Source of the DNA: a virus
IMG/VR virus record: IMGVR_UViG_3300037882_001881
Location: 1 to 64,000 of that record
Reading direction: 5' to 3' (one strand)
DNA: 64,000 nt
Shown here: one piece after another, positions 25,705 through 35,605 of the stretch
How the letters are laid out: each line of letters starts with the position of its first letter
Numbering within the stretch: the first letter of the stretch is position 1
Program-made: the position numbers and the translations under genes
The notes under the pieces: model-generated
The model's input: only the letters and a program-made list of their open reading frames with translations
Databases searched by the model: none
Told to the model about the DNA's origin: nothing

Positions 25705-28700
25705 TTTCTTACCTTCGTCAGACCGACATTGATGCGTTCCATTGACCAAGGCCCGGACGACCTCGACCCCTTGAAGTAAATCACCCTGCCTCGCACTCGA
25801 CGGCGACTCACAATGTTGCTGTTGACGGTTCCGTAGCTCACCCCCGGAGAAGCCAATGCCGCCTCGGCAGTATCCCCGTACAACACCGACCACGAGGACA
25901 ACCCGGTCTGCTCCGCCATCAAGCTCTCGACGACAACTCGGCCAGGGAACTGACTCACAGGTCCGATCGTCACGTAAGACTGGTACGCCGTGTCGTCGTC
26001 AGTCGTAGCGCTCGGATTGAGATAGAGAATCCGTCCGTCCCTGGTTCCGAACCCTAACTTGCGGTCATTCGACGAATCACCATCCAGCGGAGTCACCGCC
26101 AATGGGTGCATCACATCGGTCGCAAACCGACACTTGAACCAGCCTTCGGTCCCGGCGTCGAAGAAGTACCAATACGGAGTCGCCGACAGGCTGTAAGGCG
26201 TCAGGAAGACATGCACCCCTTGCAGGTAGTTATCCCACATCAGGGACGGAACGTAGGCATCAAGATCGACTCCGATCATCCGCTCGACACCCAATGTCGT
26301 CAGACGGTCGGTCATAATCTGAGCGGGCGTGTTCAATCGCAGACGGTAGACACCGCCAGTTCGACCGAAGAAGTAAACCTGCCCCAACGGGTCTTTGCAC
26401 CACGCTCGACCGAACGCCATGCCGGTCCCTGCCGCCGAGGTAATCTCGTCGAACACCGCACCCGCTGCCGGATCGCCGCTCCACTGGTACAACCCGTTGT
26501 CACCCCCCAGGATCGCTAAGTCGTTGTTGTACGGAATCAGCCCGGTCATCACTCCGCCAGGAAACAACCCTGCCTTCGACAGATTCCCGTTGAACGGAGC
26601 ATCGACGTCACTGATTGACCCCGCCGCAGGGTACGACCAATTGTCCCAAGTGAATCGGCGAGTCGCCCAATAGTTCTGCGGATCGCCGTCCATGCCGAAC
26701 TGGACAACTCGATCCCGCCATGTTTCCACGCATCTCGGTGTCGATCCGTTCGCCGAAGGGAACGTCCCTGATGACGGCACCCACGCCTTCAATTGACCGA
26801 CCGAAGCGTCGTACATCAGCTTGTTCGTGCCGTCCGCAAACAGTACCAAATATCCGAGACTTGCCGCCCGAACAACCCTGGACGTGCTGAACGTCCCGCC
26901 GGAAATCGTCGCCGGACTCGTCCCGATGCTAACGTCGAACAGCTTGCCACCTGCGATTGCCAGGGTCGTCAGCACGTGAGCCGATGGGAGCCTGACATCC
27001 TCGACCGTGATTGCCAGAGTTGATGGCGTCACCGCTGCGTAATCCGCATCACTGGACGTCACCGAACTGGTGATCGACACCACGACCGGGCCTTCCGATG
27101 TCGCATCAGCCACCCCTGTAACCGTCAGGTATTGCGACGTCGCGTAGTTCGCCGTCGTGAACGTCAGGGACGAAGTGACCGTCGCCTGACTCACATCCGA
27201 GCTTGTGAAGTTCACAGTCACGTTTGACGTCGGAGCACGACCAAGACGCAACCCGATCTGAAGAGTCGATCCCTCCTTGACGGACCCTGCTGTCGCCCCG
27301 AACGTGTAGGCGACAGGGACATCCAGAACCGTGATCGTCAAATCACTCGGATTCAGCGAGTTGTAATTCGTGTCGCTCGACGACTGCGTGGTCGTGATCG
27401 TCACCGTCGAATCTGACGTCACCGTTCCGCTGGTAATCGTAATGAACTGGTCGGTCGATGCCGTACTGTTTGCGGCGAACGTCAGGGACGAAGGAGACAC
27501 CGTCGCCTTCCCTGTGTCTGAACTGGAGAAGCTGACCGTCACCGACGAACTCGGCGTCGATCCCAGCCGCAGTGGAATCTGGACCGTCGATCCACCCTCG
27601 TTGAGCGTCGCTGCCGTTGCCCCGAAAAGGTAGCTCGTGATCGAGTCGTCCACATTCACGAGCACATCTTGCGGGTCTACTGCCGCGTAACGTCGATCAG
27701 TCGTCACCACCGTTGACGAGACCGTCACCAAATCCGTAGACTCTGACGTCGCATCCAACACGCCAAACACGAACACGCTCTTGGCGGTCGAATAATCCGC
27801 TGCCGTCCATGATAACGTGACCGACGTCGCTTTCGTCCCTGTCTGTGAAGTCGCCAACAGGGCCGTTTGCGGCTTGTCGCTGGTGAACGTGACCGAGACC
27901 GTGGTTCCAGGGTCGGGAGCCACCCCCAACGTCACTGTGAAGCTGTCGTAGGTTCGCTCGGTGATGCTGAAGGCAGTCTTCGAGTACAGGAAGCTCGCCG
28001 GGCTTCTGCCGCTGATCCCGGTCGTGTAGTCGATCATCCGAACGTAGTTGGACACTCCGGCCCTGATATTCGCCGCCGCTGTGTAGCCGACCGTTGCCGA
28101 CCACAATTGCGTCAGGTCGTGACTCAGACCCACCACGTCCGCACTGCCGGTGTACCCCGCCGCGATCCAGCCCCACGGGGCAGGGGCGCACCATTCAAGG
28201 TTCGCGTTGGAGAGCGGATTTCCGGTCGCACCCGCTCCACCGTCCGACATCGAGAAGACTCTCGCATGAGGCGTCGTCCCTGCCGCCGTTCGATGCACAA
28301 CCAACGCCGTATTCGTATCGCCGTTGTAAGCCACCGACGAATACTGCTCCGCCCGCTGATCGACGATTGGGACTTCCTGAGCGCTCAACGTCTGCGATGC
28401 CACGCTTGACGATGTGATCGCTGTCGTGACTGCCGTTGGTGATGCCAGGGTGTTCGGGAACGGATACGTGGCAATCACGTCGTAACTGTTCGAGCTGCTC
28501 GGAGCCACTTGGTTGAACGTCGATAGTAAGACCTGAGTCTTATCTGACCGCTGGCCCATCGCAATCAACTGCTGAGGTGCCGTGACACAGGGTCCGGTGA
28601 ATGTCCCTGACGGCAACGCCACAAGTTGATCGGAGTCGATCGCTACGCCAGTATCGCACCGATACCCCTGGAGATGCGTCGTCGTGTAATCGCTGCTCGC

Positions 28701-31700
28701 CGTTGGGTACGACCCTGTTTCCGCGAGAACGATCCGAGGCGTCACTCCGTTCCCTGAAAGAATCGTCATCGCCCCGTGCCGAGCGACGTTCGCCGTACTG
28801 ACGCCAATCCCGTTGACGAGTTTTGGAGTCGCTGTGCCGCCCTTTGGGCCGATCACCAATCCGCCGGTTGCAGACAATAGCCCGGCACTCGTCATGGCCA
28901 ACTTCAACACCATCTGCTTGTCGTTACCGGAGACCGGGGCCGGTGTCGTAAAGTCGGCGATCGACATGCCCGTCAACGCACCAACCCAAATCCATACGAA
29001 CGAACTCGACGAATCCTGAACCGTCATGCCGTATATTGAGCTTCCTGCCGCAATCGTAAACAGGCTCGTTGCCGATGTAATCGCCGTCCCTGTTTTGTCC
29101 CTGACCTCGTACTGTACTTGCTGCTTCGAGGCAGTTCCGACCTGCGTCACAGGGGCATTCTGAGAATGCGTCGAAACCGCAGTATTGTTAATCCCGCGAG
29201 TCACCGTGAACGTGTTCGAGCTGATTGCCGTCACGCTCATCTGCTCATTGTCGATCTGGATGGTGAATGGCAACAGGGTCGAACCAGGGAACGACGACGC
29301 ACTTGCCACCGTCACCGATTGACCGCCCGCATTCGCCACGCCGCTCGCTGCATTGAAGTTCTTCGCAACGGTCGCACCCTGACCATGATTCTTTGCCAGG
29401 GCCGCAGTTCTCGTGACCGTCACCACACTGGTTGTCGTATTGATCGCCGTAACCGTCATTACTTCCGACTGAGCGGTCCCTGCATCCACAACGATTGGGT
29501 AGTTCGAGACCGTGGCGTTTCCGCTGGCGGGGGCGAACGGCAACAGGGCCGCATTCGTGACCGTCAGTGTCGTGTCGCCCGTGTCAGCAACAGTCGCCGT
29601 TCCAGTGGAACCAACCAGGGTAATATCCACCCCTGACGCATGGTCTACCACCTGAGTCCCATTCACTCCGCGAGTCACCGTGAACGTATTCGTTGACAGT
29701 GACGCAACGGACATCTCCTCGTTCTCAATGCGAATCGTGTAAGGCCCGGTCGTCGGAAATGTTGCCGCACTCGCCGACACAACGCTTGTGCTGGGAGACC
29801 CTGTCAGTGTCGTCGTGACCGGAGTCTTCAAGGCGACCGTGGTTCCGACCGTTGGGTGATCGACAGGGTTCGGACGAGTGACTGTCACAGTATTCGTCGC
29901 AATAGACGAAACCGTCATTTCCTCGCTCTCAACCTTGATCACATATCCGCCGGTCGCTGGCAGCAACGCTCCGTTATCGACCGTGAACGTCGTCACGTTA
30001 TTGGTCGTCAGGGTCGTGGATGAATACGTCGCCGCTGCCCCTCCAACAGCTACCGTATCCAGGGACACAGTAGCCCCGCTGAGGTGACTTGATATCGTCG
30101 TTGCCACTCCGTTCGACCCTGCGACTCCGCGAGCAACAATCGTCAACGAGGTTGAACTCGCCCTGGTGCAAGTCATCCGCTCAGTTCCCACCAGCACATT
30201 GAACTGACCGGACGTCGGAAATGTGCCGACACTCGGAGCCGTCACCGTCAGGGACGTAGCCCCCGTGCTCGTCACGGTTGTCGATGGGGATTGAACCAGG
30301 GTCACGGTAGCGTTCGCCGCATGGGCTGCCGCCGTCGTCCCGAACTGAGCACGCACCAAGCCGCTGAACGTCGTGGTTGAACCGCCCGTAACCTTGATGA
30401 TCTCGCTGTCTATCTGGACGTAGAAGAAATTCGTGGTCGTTCTCTGGCTTGGAAACAACCCCAAACTTGCGGAATCTGAAGCCATAACAAACGCCGTTGA
30501 CGCACTCGTCATCGAAGACGACAACTTCGACACGGCGAACATCGTGACCGTGGTACCCGTCTGATGATTCGCAGGGTCAGAAGTCACCGTCCCTGAACCA
30601 GAAACGTAATCGACCCCTCTCGTCAGGGTTGTCAGCGTGTTTGTGGCTGCTGTTCTACCTCCGACCCGAATCCGCTCGTTGTTGATCTGAATACCGAACG
30701 TACCGCTCGTCGGGAACCCTGCAAGGCTCGCCACCTTCAGGGCCGAAGTCTCCGCACTGGTGATCCCCGACAGAGCGTCAGCCGACAGTGCCGTGCTGGC
30801 ATACGGAACAACGCTAGCTCCGTAGGAATGAGCCGCCGGACTCCCTGAGCGAGTCACCGTGAATGTCTTCGTGGTCGTATTGAGTCCGCTCGCCCCGACC
30901 GTCATTACCTCGCCGTCCACCTGAATGCTGTACGAACCTGCGGACGCAAACGGGAATGGAGTCGTGCTCCCGACCGTGAACGTCGTCGCCGATGTGTTGA
31001 TCCCTGATGTCAGGGCCGCAGACAACGCCGCCGTCGCACTGCGGATCGTCGAACCCGCCGCGTGAGCCGCTGGAGTTGTGCTGTTGTAACCGCGAGTCGT
31101 TATGTTCAATCCGTTGCCAGTTCGCCCCGTACAAAGGATTGTTTCCGAGTCGATAGTCACACAAAACGCACCGCTGCTTGGGAATCCGCTCCCGTCAGCC
31201 ACAAGCAACGCACCCGATCCAGTGGTCCCTGATGCCAGCGAGCTGTCAAGCGTCGTGGACAGGGTCGTCTTGCCGTAGAGCGTCACCGCCGCTCCAGTTG
31301 GATGCCTCGTCTTTGTCGTGCCGTGTGACTCACGAGTTACCGTCAACGCAGTCCCGCTCTTAGCCGTCACCCGCATCAACTCGTTATCGACGCTAATCGT
31401 GAACGGGGCCGCAGGATAGAACGGAGCGGCACTCGACACATTCAGGGTCGTCGCACTGTCTGTCACCCCTGAATAGCACGCCGCAGACAACGACGTCGAA
31501 CCCACCAGTGTAACGGTCGCACCCTGATTGTGTGACGCCGCCTGAGTGTCGTTGTAGTGCCTGCTCGTCACGGACAACGAGTTACCCGTGACGCTCGCAA
31601 TCTTGATCTGTTCTTGATCAATCTGAACGACGAAGTTCGTCAGGGACACACCCGCCGGGGTCACAAACACAGCCCCGTTCGTGACCTGAATCGTCGTGTC

Positions 31701-32384
31701 GGAATCACTCAGGCTGCTGTAGACCGCCGTCGCCAACGTGCTCGATCCGCTGGCGTCCTTCGCCCTGGTCAAGATGACCGCTCGCCCGGTCTGAGTCCAC
31801 GCAGACGCCAAATACGTCGCCTTCGGATCGGTATTGCGGTACGCCGTCTTCGTTGCCGTCCAAACTCCGGTCGTCGCATTCTGGACCGGGGTAATCATCA
31901 CATACCCAGCATCAACGCCGTCACCCGGAAGAATGACCGTTCCGTCTCCCGCCGGATTCATCTGGAAGTTTGCCGCAGGGCCGGTCAAAGTCGTCGGAGC
32001 ACCTCCCGATGGCGGAGCACTCAACGCCGCCTGACCGGAAGCGGTCGAGCTGGCCACAACCGAGTTCGTCGTCGTCGGCCCTGGCTGCGGAGTAATCGTC
32101 GTGTTGGTCGGGACATTTCCCGCCGGAACGGTCCCCTGCGACGCATTCGCTTGAATCAAGCATTGGATCGCATTGCTGCCGTCCAGGGCCGCAGAATGCC
32201 GCGTCGATCCGTGCCGAGACCCACCACGTTTCCGCTTGGTCCGACTGTCGATCACCAGCATATTAAGCATGTCTGGTGACGTCGCCTGATCCTGGCGATA
32301 CAAGGCACTGCTCTCGTCGATCCCCTTCTCAGGGAACGGCAGGTCAATCGCTTGGTCGTCGCTCTGGTCCGGTTGATCGGGCAT
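25701..32384 (-). CDS. Giant tail or fibre protein with 11 beta repeats and three Calx-beta-like units
   Basis: The 2227-residue protein begins with a conserved-looking N-terminus (PFPEKGIDESSALYRQDQATSP), then a Ser/Thr linker. From about residue 225 to 1075 there are eleven repeats of 70-85 residues with the core FPxxGxFxIxIDxExMxVT, TVTRG and HxxGAxVTL. Residues about 1380-1700 hold three Calx-beta-like units (VTVSFSSSDTGKATVSPSSL, TLNEGGSTVQIPLRLG). The last 500 residues contain Trp-rich blades that could form a propeller. This is a long extracellular stalk typical of receptor-binding proteins. Confidence 0.75.
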   Translation of the reverse strand: MPDQPDQSDDQAIDLPFPEKGIDESSALYRQDQATSPDMLNMLVIDSRTKRKRGGSRHGSTRHSAALDGSNAIQCLIQANASQGTVPAGNVPTNTTITPQPGPTTTNSVVASSTASGQAALSAPPSGGAPTTLTGPAANFQMNPAGDGTVILPGDGVDAGYVMITPVQNATTGVWTATKTAYRNTDPKATYLASAWTQTGRAVILTRAKDASGSSTLATAVYSSLSDSDTTIQVTNGAVFVTPAGVSLTNFVVQIDQEQIKIASVTGNSLSVTSRHYNDTQAASHNQGATVTLVGSTSLSAACYSGVTDSATTLNVSSAAPFYPAAPFTISVDNELMRVTAKSGTALTVTRESHGTTKTRHPTGAAVTLYGKTTLSTTLDSSLASGTTGSGALLVADGSGFPSSGAFCVTIDSETILCTGRTGNGLNITTRGYNSTTPAAHAAGSTIRSATAALSAALTSGINTSATTFTVGSTTPFPFASAGSYSIQVDGEVMTVGASGLNTTTKTFTVTRSGSPAAHSYGASVVPYASTALSADALSGITSAETSALKVASLAGFPTSGTFGIQINNERIRVGGRTAATNTLTTLTRGVDYVSGSGTVTSDPANHQTGTTVTMFAVSKLSSSMTSASTAFVMASDSASLGLFPSQRTTTNFFYVQIDSEIIKVTGGSTTTFSGLVRAQFGTTAAAHAANATVTLVQSPSTTVTSTGATSLTVTAPSVGTFPTSGQFNVLVGTERMTCTRASSTSLTIVARGVAGSNGVATTISSHLSGATVSLDTVAVGGAAATYSSTTLTTNNVTTFTVDNGALLPATGGYVIKVESEEMTVSSIATNTVTVTRPNPVDHPTVGTTVALKTPVTTTLTGSPSTSVVSASAATFPTTGPYTIRIENEEMSVASLSTNTFTVTRGVNGTQVVDHASGVDITLVGSTGTATVADTGDTTLTVTNAALLPFAPASGNATVSNYPIVVDAGTAQSEVMTVTAINTTTSVVTVTRTAALAKNHGQGATVAKNFNAASGVANAGGQSVTVASASSFPGSTLLPFTIQIDNEQMSVTAISSNTFTVTRGINNTAVSTHSQNAPVTQVGTASKQQVQYEVRDKTGTAITSATSLFTIAAGSSIYGMTVQDSSSSFVWIWVGALTGMSIADFTTPAPVSGNDKQMVLKLAMTSAGLLSATGGLVIGPKGGTATPKLVNGIGVSTANVARHGAMTILSGNGVTPRIVLAETGSYPTASSDYTTTHLQGYRCDTGVAIDSDQLVALPSGTFTGPCVTAPQQLIAMGQRSDKTQVLLSTFNQVAPSSSNSYDVIATYPFPNTLASPTAVTTAITSSSVASQTLSAQEVPIVDQRAEQYSSVAYNGDTNTALVVHRTAAGTTPHARVFSMSDGGAGATGNPLSNANLEWCAPAPWGWIAAGYTGSADVVGLSHDLTQLWSATVGYTAAANIRAGVSNYVRMIDYTTGISGRSPASFLYSKTAFSITERTYDSFTVTLGVAPDPGTTVSVTFTSDKPQTALLATSQTGTKATSVTLSWTAADYSTAKSVFVFGVLDATSESTDLVTVSSTVVTTDRRYAAVDPQDVLVNVDDSITSYLFGATAATLNEGGSTVQIPLRLGSTPSSSVTVSFSSSDTGKATVSPSSLTFAANSTASTDQFITITSGTVTSDSTVTITTTQSSSDTNYNSLNPSDLTITVLDVPVAYTFGATAGSVKEGSTLQIGLRLGRAPTSNVTVNFTSSDVSQATVTSSLTFTTANYATSQYLTVTGVADATSEGPVVVSITSSVTSSDADYAAVTPSTLAITVEDVRLPSAHVLTTLAIAGGKLFDVSIGTSPATISGGTFSTSRVVRAASLGYLVLFADGTNKLMYDASVGQLKAWVPSSGTFPSANGSTPRCVETWRDRVVQFGMDGDPQNYWATRRFTWDNWSYPAAGSISDVDAPFNGNLSKAGLFPGGVMTGLIPYNNDLAILGGDNGLYQWSGDPAAGAVFDEITSAAGTGMAFGRAWCKDPLGQVYFFGRTGGVYRLRLNTPAQIMTDRLTTLGVERMIGVDLDAYVPSLMWDNYLQGVHVFLTPYSLSATPYWYFFDAGTEGWFKCRFATDVMHPLAVTPLDGDSSNDRKLGFGTRDGRILYLNPSATTDDDTAYQSYVTIGPVSQFPGRVVVESLMAEQTGLSSWSVLYGDTAEAALASPGVSYGTVNSNIVSRRRVRGRVIYFKGSRSSGPWSMERINVGLTKVRN

Positions 32385-33358
32385 CAGTCAGGGTCCATTG
32401 GATCACGCCAGCGCAAACTGCCCTGGACAAGTGGGTAAACATCACCGTTCGCCAATGTCGCCGAAGCGTAAAGCCGCTTGTTGACGACCGGCACTTGAAT
32501 CGACGTTACCGAATGCGGCACGTCGAAATGAATCGCCTGATCGACACCAAACGGCACTTCCACCGTACCGACAACAATGCTCCCGCCCCCTGCTATTCCA
32601 TCGGCTCCCTGGCCTTGCAGATACAGCCGAACGGTAGCGTCGGTCAGGTCGGGCCATGTTCCCAAGGAATTCGTGTACCGAACACTGTTACCATTGCGGT
32701 AATTGTGGTCGAAACCAATCAACAGGGTCAGCGGGTCCGCATTGAACGTCGTGACGGATATCCCCCCGGCACTCGGCATCCGACTACTGACCGCCGCATC
32801 CAACAGGGACAAGTCGATCCCTGTCGGGAAGATCGCAAACTTACTCGTCACATCTGGCGTCACCGCCCACGTGCTGCGAACCGTTGCCACACGAGCTGTC
32901 GAGTACCCTTCGATCAGATTGCTCTGCCCGGCCCCTGTCCCGTCATAGATGTAAATTGTGTGGTTCTGGTACAGGTCCAGGGTCGTCGGTGCCCCGCCAT
33001 CCAGGGTCACGGTCGTCGCCGTCCCGCCGGAACACGTCCCGTTTCGGACGATCGGCGAGAACTCAGTTTGGATCGCAATGTGTTGGTCACACCATTCGGA
33101 CCCTGCGGCATCCGAGAATATCACCGAGATGTTGTCCCCGGTCATTTCCGCTGCCGACAGACTGACTGTCACAATCTTGCCGCTGGCTGTCGGCAGGGTC
33201 GTAATGTTGCTCAGCGTGCCGCCGTCAACACGGACCTTAACATCCCCTGCCGCCAGAGTAGGCGAGCTTTGGAATGTCGTCCCTGTCGCCTGAGACGTCA
33301 ACACCGTCTCAAAGACAAACGCCTCTCCCCGTTTCGGTGGTGCGTAACTCAGCATCAT
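32384..33358 (-). CDS. Baseplate/fibre protein with BppU-like C-terminal domain
   Basis: The 324-residue protein starts with ATGATG behind AAAGG. Residues 1-190 are a beta-rich unit. The last 115 residues (NGNSVRYTNSLGTWPDLTDATVR, then FGVDQAIHFDVPHSV and SLRWRDPMDPD) match the end of the 447-residue protein at 35605-36948. That shared unit has the pattern of BppU-type N-terminal domains, which attach receptor-binding proteins. The stop touches the start of the 2227-residue gene (TGATG), so the two are coupled. Confidence 0.65.
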   Translation of the reverse strand: MMLSYAPPKRGEAFVFETVLTSQATGTTFQSSPTLAAGDVKVRVDGGTLSNITTLPTASGKIVTVSLSAAEMTGDNISVIFSDAAGSEWCDQHIAIQTEFSPIVRNGTCSGGTATTVTLDGGAPTTLDLYQNHTIYIYDGTGAGQSNLIEGYSTARVATVRSTWAVTPDVTSKFAIFPTGIDLSLLDAAVSSRMPSAGGISVTTFNADPLTLLIGFDHNYRNGNSVRYTNSLGTWPDLTDATVRLYLQGQGADGIAGGGSIVVGTVEVPFGVDQAIHFDVPHSVTSIQVPVVNKRLYASATLANGDVYPLVQGSLRWRDPMDPD

Positions 33359-33903
33359 CGAACCTTTCTGGCCAACAACTGGTATTCCGCGTCGATAACC
33401 TCCATCCGGTTACTGTAGATCGACAGGAACGGATCGACCGCCTGACGCACTTCCTGCATGACAGGGTTTCTCGCGTCATAATCATCCCACAGCAGGAACC
33501 CTCCAGGTGCCAGCAGCTCGTAACACAGAACTGACTCCAGGAGAGTTCTGTCCGGCTTATGACTACTGTCAATGTAGATCACATCCAGACTGCCCTGCGG
33601 TATCGCGTCACTTCTCACGAGAGACACGATATCCCCATCCATCCAGAACCCTTTCGGACCAGGGTTAGGCCATTCCAGAACGCCCAACTTCGACAGTCGG
33701 TCTACCGCCACCTTCTTCGCTTCAGGGATTGGAGTCCCCCCCCAATCCCAAATATCCACCCCGAAGTACATGGACCCAGGCCGGGCGAAAATAGACTCGA
33801 TTACCCGCACTGCCGTTGACGCTTCGTGGATACCGACTTCCAAGAATCGGACAGGGCCGTCATGCAACAGGTTGTTGATAAATACCTTTGCGCGATCTCT
33901 CAT
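33355..33903 (-). CDS. Class I SAM-dependent methyltransferase
   Basis: ATG 33903 lies behind GGGGGAG and overlaps the glycosyltransferase stop as ATGA. The 182-residue protein has RFLEVGIHEASTAVRV (motif I, SAM binding), MYFGVDIWD, LDVIYIDSSHKPDRTLLES and LAPGGFLLWDDYD. That order is typical of Methyltransf_24-like enzymes that act on sugars or small molecules. Its pairing with a glycosyltransferase suggests joint modification of a virion protein or host surface glycan. Substrate unknown. Confidence 0.75.
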   Translation of the reverse strand: MRDRAKVFINNLLHDGPVRFLEVGIHEASTAVRVIESIFARPGSMYFGVDIWDWGGTPIPEAKKVAVDRLSKLGVLEWPNPGPKGFWMDGDIVSLVRSDAIPQGSLDVIYIDSSHKPDRTLLESVLCYELLAPGGFLLWDDYDARNPVMQEVRQAVDPFLSIYSNRMEVIDAEYQLLARKVR

Positions 33904-34817
33904 GCGACACTCCCCCAATCCAAAAGCCGGGCCTTAGACGCCGACACTTCTTGCTCCACCCACTTCAGGGACTTCTTGTGTAGTTCGGCCCCGTAGAGCT
34001 TGCTGCCGGTGAATGATCGACAGTGGACAAGGTTGTGATCCTCGAACTTCTCGTAGTTCGTCTCGTGCCCGATTAGATGCGGCTTCATCCCCAAGGCGTT
34101 CAGGAGTAACCCGAACGACGTCTCCGTGTCTGGCCAGCCCATCGTCGATCGAGTTACACCAAACTGATGGTGCGATCGTTCAAAGGACCACGACGCCCCA
34201 ATCCTCAACAGGGTTGGTACGTCAAATAGCGTCGCCGTATGAGACACCATTCCTCGCCATTGACTAGTCAACCATTCCCTGGACGACATCTCGTATCCGA
34301 CCGCCACTGATTGCGTCGCTTCTTGAATCCTTACGAGTTCTTCCAGATAGTCTCGACGCTTCAGGAACACGTCGTCGTGCGTCGTGTAGAGGTATCTCGT
34401 GTGGCACGTCGCCAACGCCAAATCCAACGAAGCGCCAACTGGAGCAGACGAGTGCCGCCAAGCACGCGACCGAATTGAGTGAACCTCGACGTCGTCGGAG
34501 TCCGCGAACCGGCGATTCAGTCTGATCAGATTGTCCCACTCGCTACCAGTATCGACGATAATCACATAAGGACGTTCCGTCTGTGCCCGCAACAGGTCAA
34601 CGACAACCTCCAGTGAATCCGCTGGATCAAGCACCGCCAGCGTCGCGGTGATACGGTACTCCCACGGCTTCTTGGCCAAGCTCCCTTCCCACGGCAACGA
34701 CGACGTCGGACGATCCTTCAGCGGAGCTGTTCGATACGACGAACAGCCCCTCAGTTCTTCAGGGGCCGGAAGTGGCACCGCTTGCGATTTCGCACGATGC
34801 GGAATTTGACGACTCAA
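33900..34817 (-). CDS. GT-A fold glycosyltransferase, TTG start
   Basis: The TTG start at 34817 overlaps the upstream stop (TTGA) and has AGGAGG seven bases before it. The 305-residue protein has the family-2 pattern: RITATLAVLDPADSLEVVVD, PYVIIVDTGSEWDN, then RYLYTTHDDVFLKRRDYLEEL, where HDD is in the place of the metal-binding DxD. A second acidic site may be GWPDTETSF. It would transfer a sugar onto a glycan or protein. It lies among fibre genes and is coupled to a methyltransferase. Confidence 0.75.
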   Translation of the reverse strand: MSRQIPHRAKSQAVPLPAPEELRGCSSYRTAPLKDRPTSSLPWEGSLAKKPWEYRITATLAVLDPADSLEVVVDLLRAQTERPYVIIVDTGSEWDNLIRLNRRFADSDDVEVHSIRSRAWRHSSAPVGASLDLALATCHTRYLYTTHDDVFLKRRDYLEELVRIQEATQSVAVGYEMSSREWLTSQWRGMVSHTATLFDVPTLLRIGASWSFERSHHQFGVTRSTMGWPDTETSFGLLLNALGMKPHLIGHETNYEKFEDHNLVHCRSFTGSKLYGAELHKKSLKWVEQEVSASKARLLDWGSVA

Positions 34818-35605
34818 TATGCAACCTCCTGCACGTCCCCTACGATCGAATACGTCGGAGTTCCTGCCGCCGTCGTCGATACCAGCTTCCAGTAATGTCC
34901 CGCCGGGACAACGACAAACAACTGACCTCCTAAGACTGTCGAGGCCGTGCCAACTCGAAACGTCCCACGGACTGTCGTCGGAGGATTCGCCGAGTCGCAC
35001 AGCATCTCGATTTTTCCGTCTCCGCCAACTCCGGTACTGATTTGCACTGACGCCGACACCAGCGCATCTCGCGTTGTGCTGGGCCGGTACGCTGTTCCAA
35101 TCGCCGCACTCGCTCTAGGGCTGTTTGCTGGTCGCTGGTGCGACTCGGTCCAGCCACGGAACGTGGGCGAGCCGTAAACGTCGATGCTGGTACATAAAAG
35201 CTCTACACACAGAATCCCGCCAGCTTCCTGCGGCATGGTCGGCTCGTATCGTTCCACCCAATTGATAGTCCCGAAGCTCGACCCCCACGTAATCGAGTGA
35301 CCGCCCACCCCATCATCAATCAGCACGAACCGTGCCAGCTTACCAGGGAGCAATCCATCTTCCCCGTATCCGAAGTTCTCGACCTCCAGAGTCGTATTCT
35401 CGTCAACAGTGATCTCTTTGTGAGAACCGGCTGCGGCATCCATATCCAGGGTCGTCGTGGAAGATGTCGTGACGCTCTCCGACTTCCGAATACAGTCGAA
35501 CGTGAATGTTCCGTCCTCGTTGTCCGTAATCGCCTCGTCGTATCCAGGGACAAGGGCGTTTGCGAGACCAACCCCGCCTCCTGCATTCACAACCCGAATT
35601 CCCAT
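34814..35605 (-). CDS. Beta-rich fibre-associated protein
   Basis: The 263-residue protein begins MGIRVVNAGGGVGLANALV and is rich in Thr, Ser and Gly. It has beta repeats (TTLDMDAAAGSHKEITVDE, GHSITWGSSFGT) and ends with LGGQLFVVVPAGHYWKLVS, a segment common near the tips of phage fibres. It carries a symmetrical variant of the dispersed 13-mer (34897-34909). It starts inside the stop of the preceding gene, so it is part of the fibre operon. Confidence 0.6.
   Translation of the reverse strand: MGIRVVNAGGGVGLANALVPGYDEAITDNEDGTFTFDCIRKSESVTTSSTTTLDMDAAAGSHKEITVDENTTLEVENFGYGEDGLLPGKLARFVLIDDGVGGHSITWGSSFGTINWVERYEPTMPQEAGGILCVELLCTSIDVYGSPTFRGWTESHQRPANSPRASAAIGTAYRPSTTRDALVSASVQISTGVGGDGKIEMLCDSANPPTTVRGTFRVGTASTVLGGQLFVVVPAGHYWKLVSTTAAGTPTYSIVGDVQEVAY

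Noticed and set aside
29000-32000. CRISPR array suggested by repeated blocks in the fibre gene
   Set aside because: The repetition is at protein level with diverged DNA and no constant repeat-spacer spacing.
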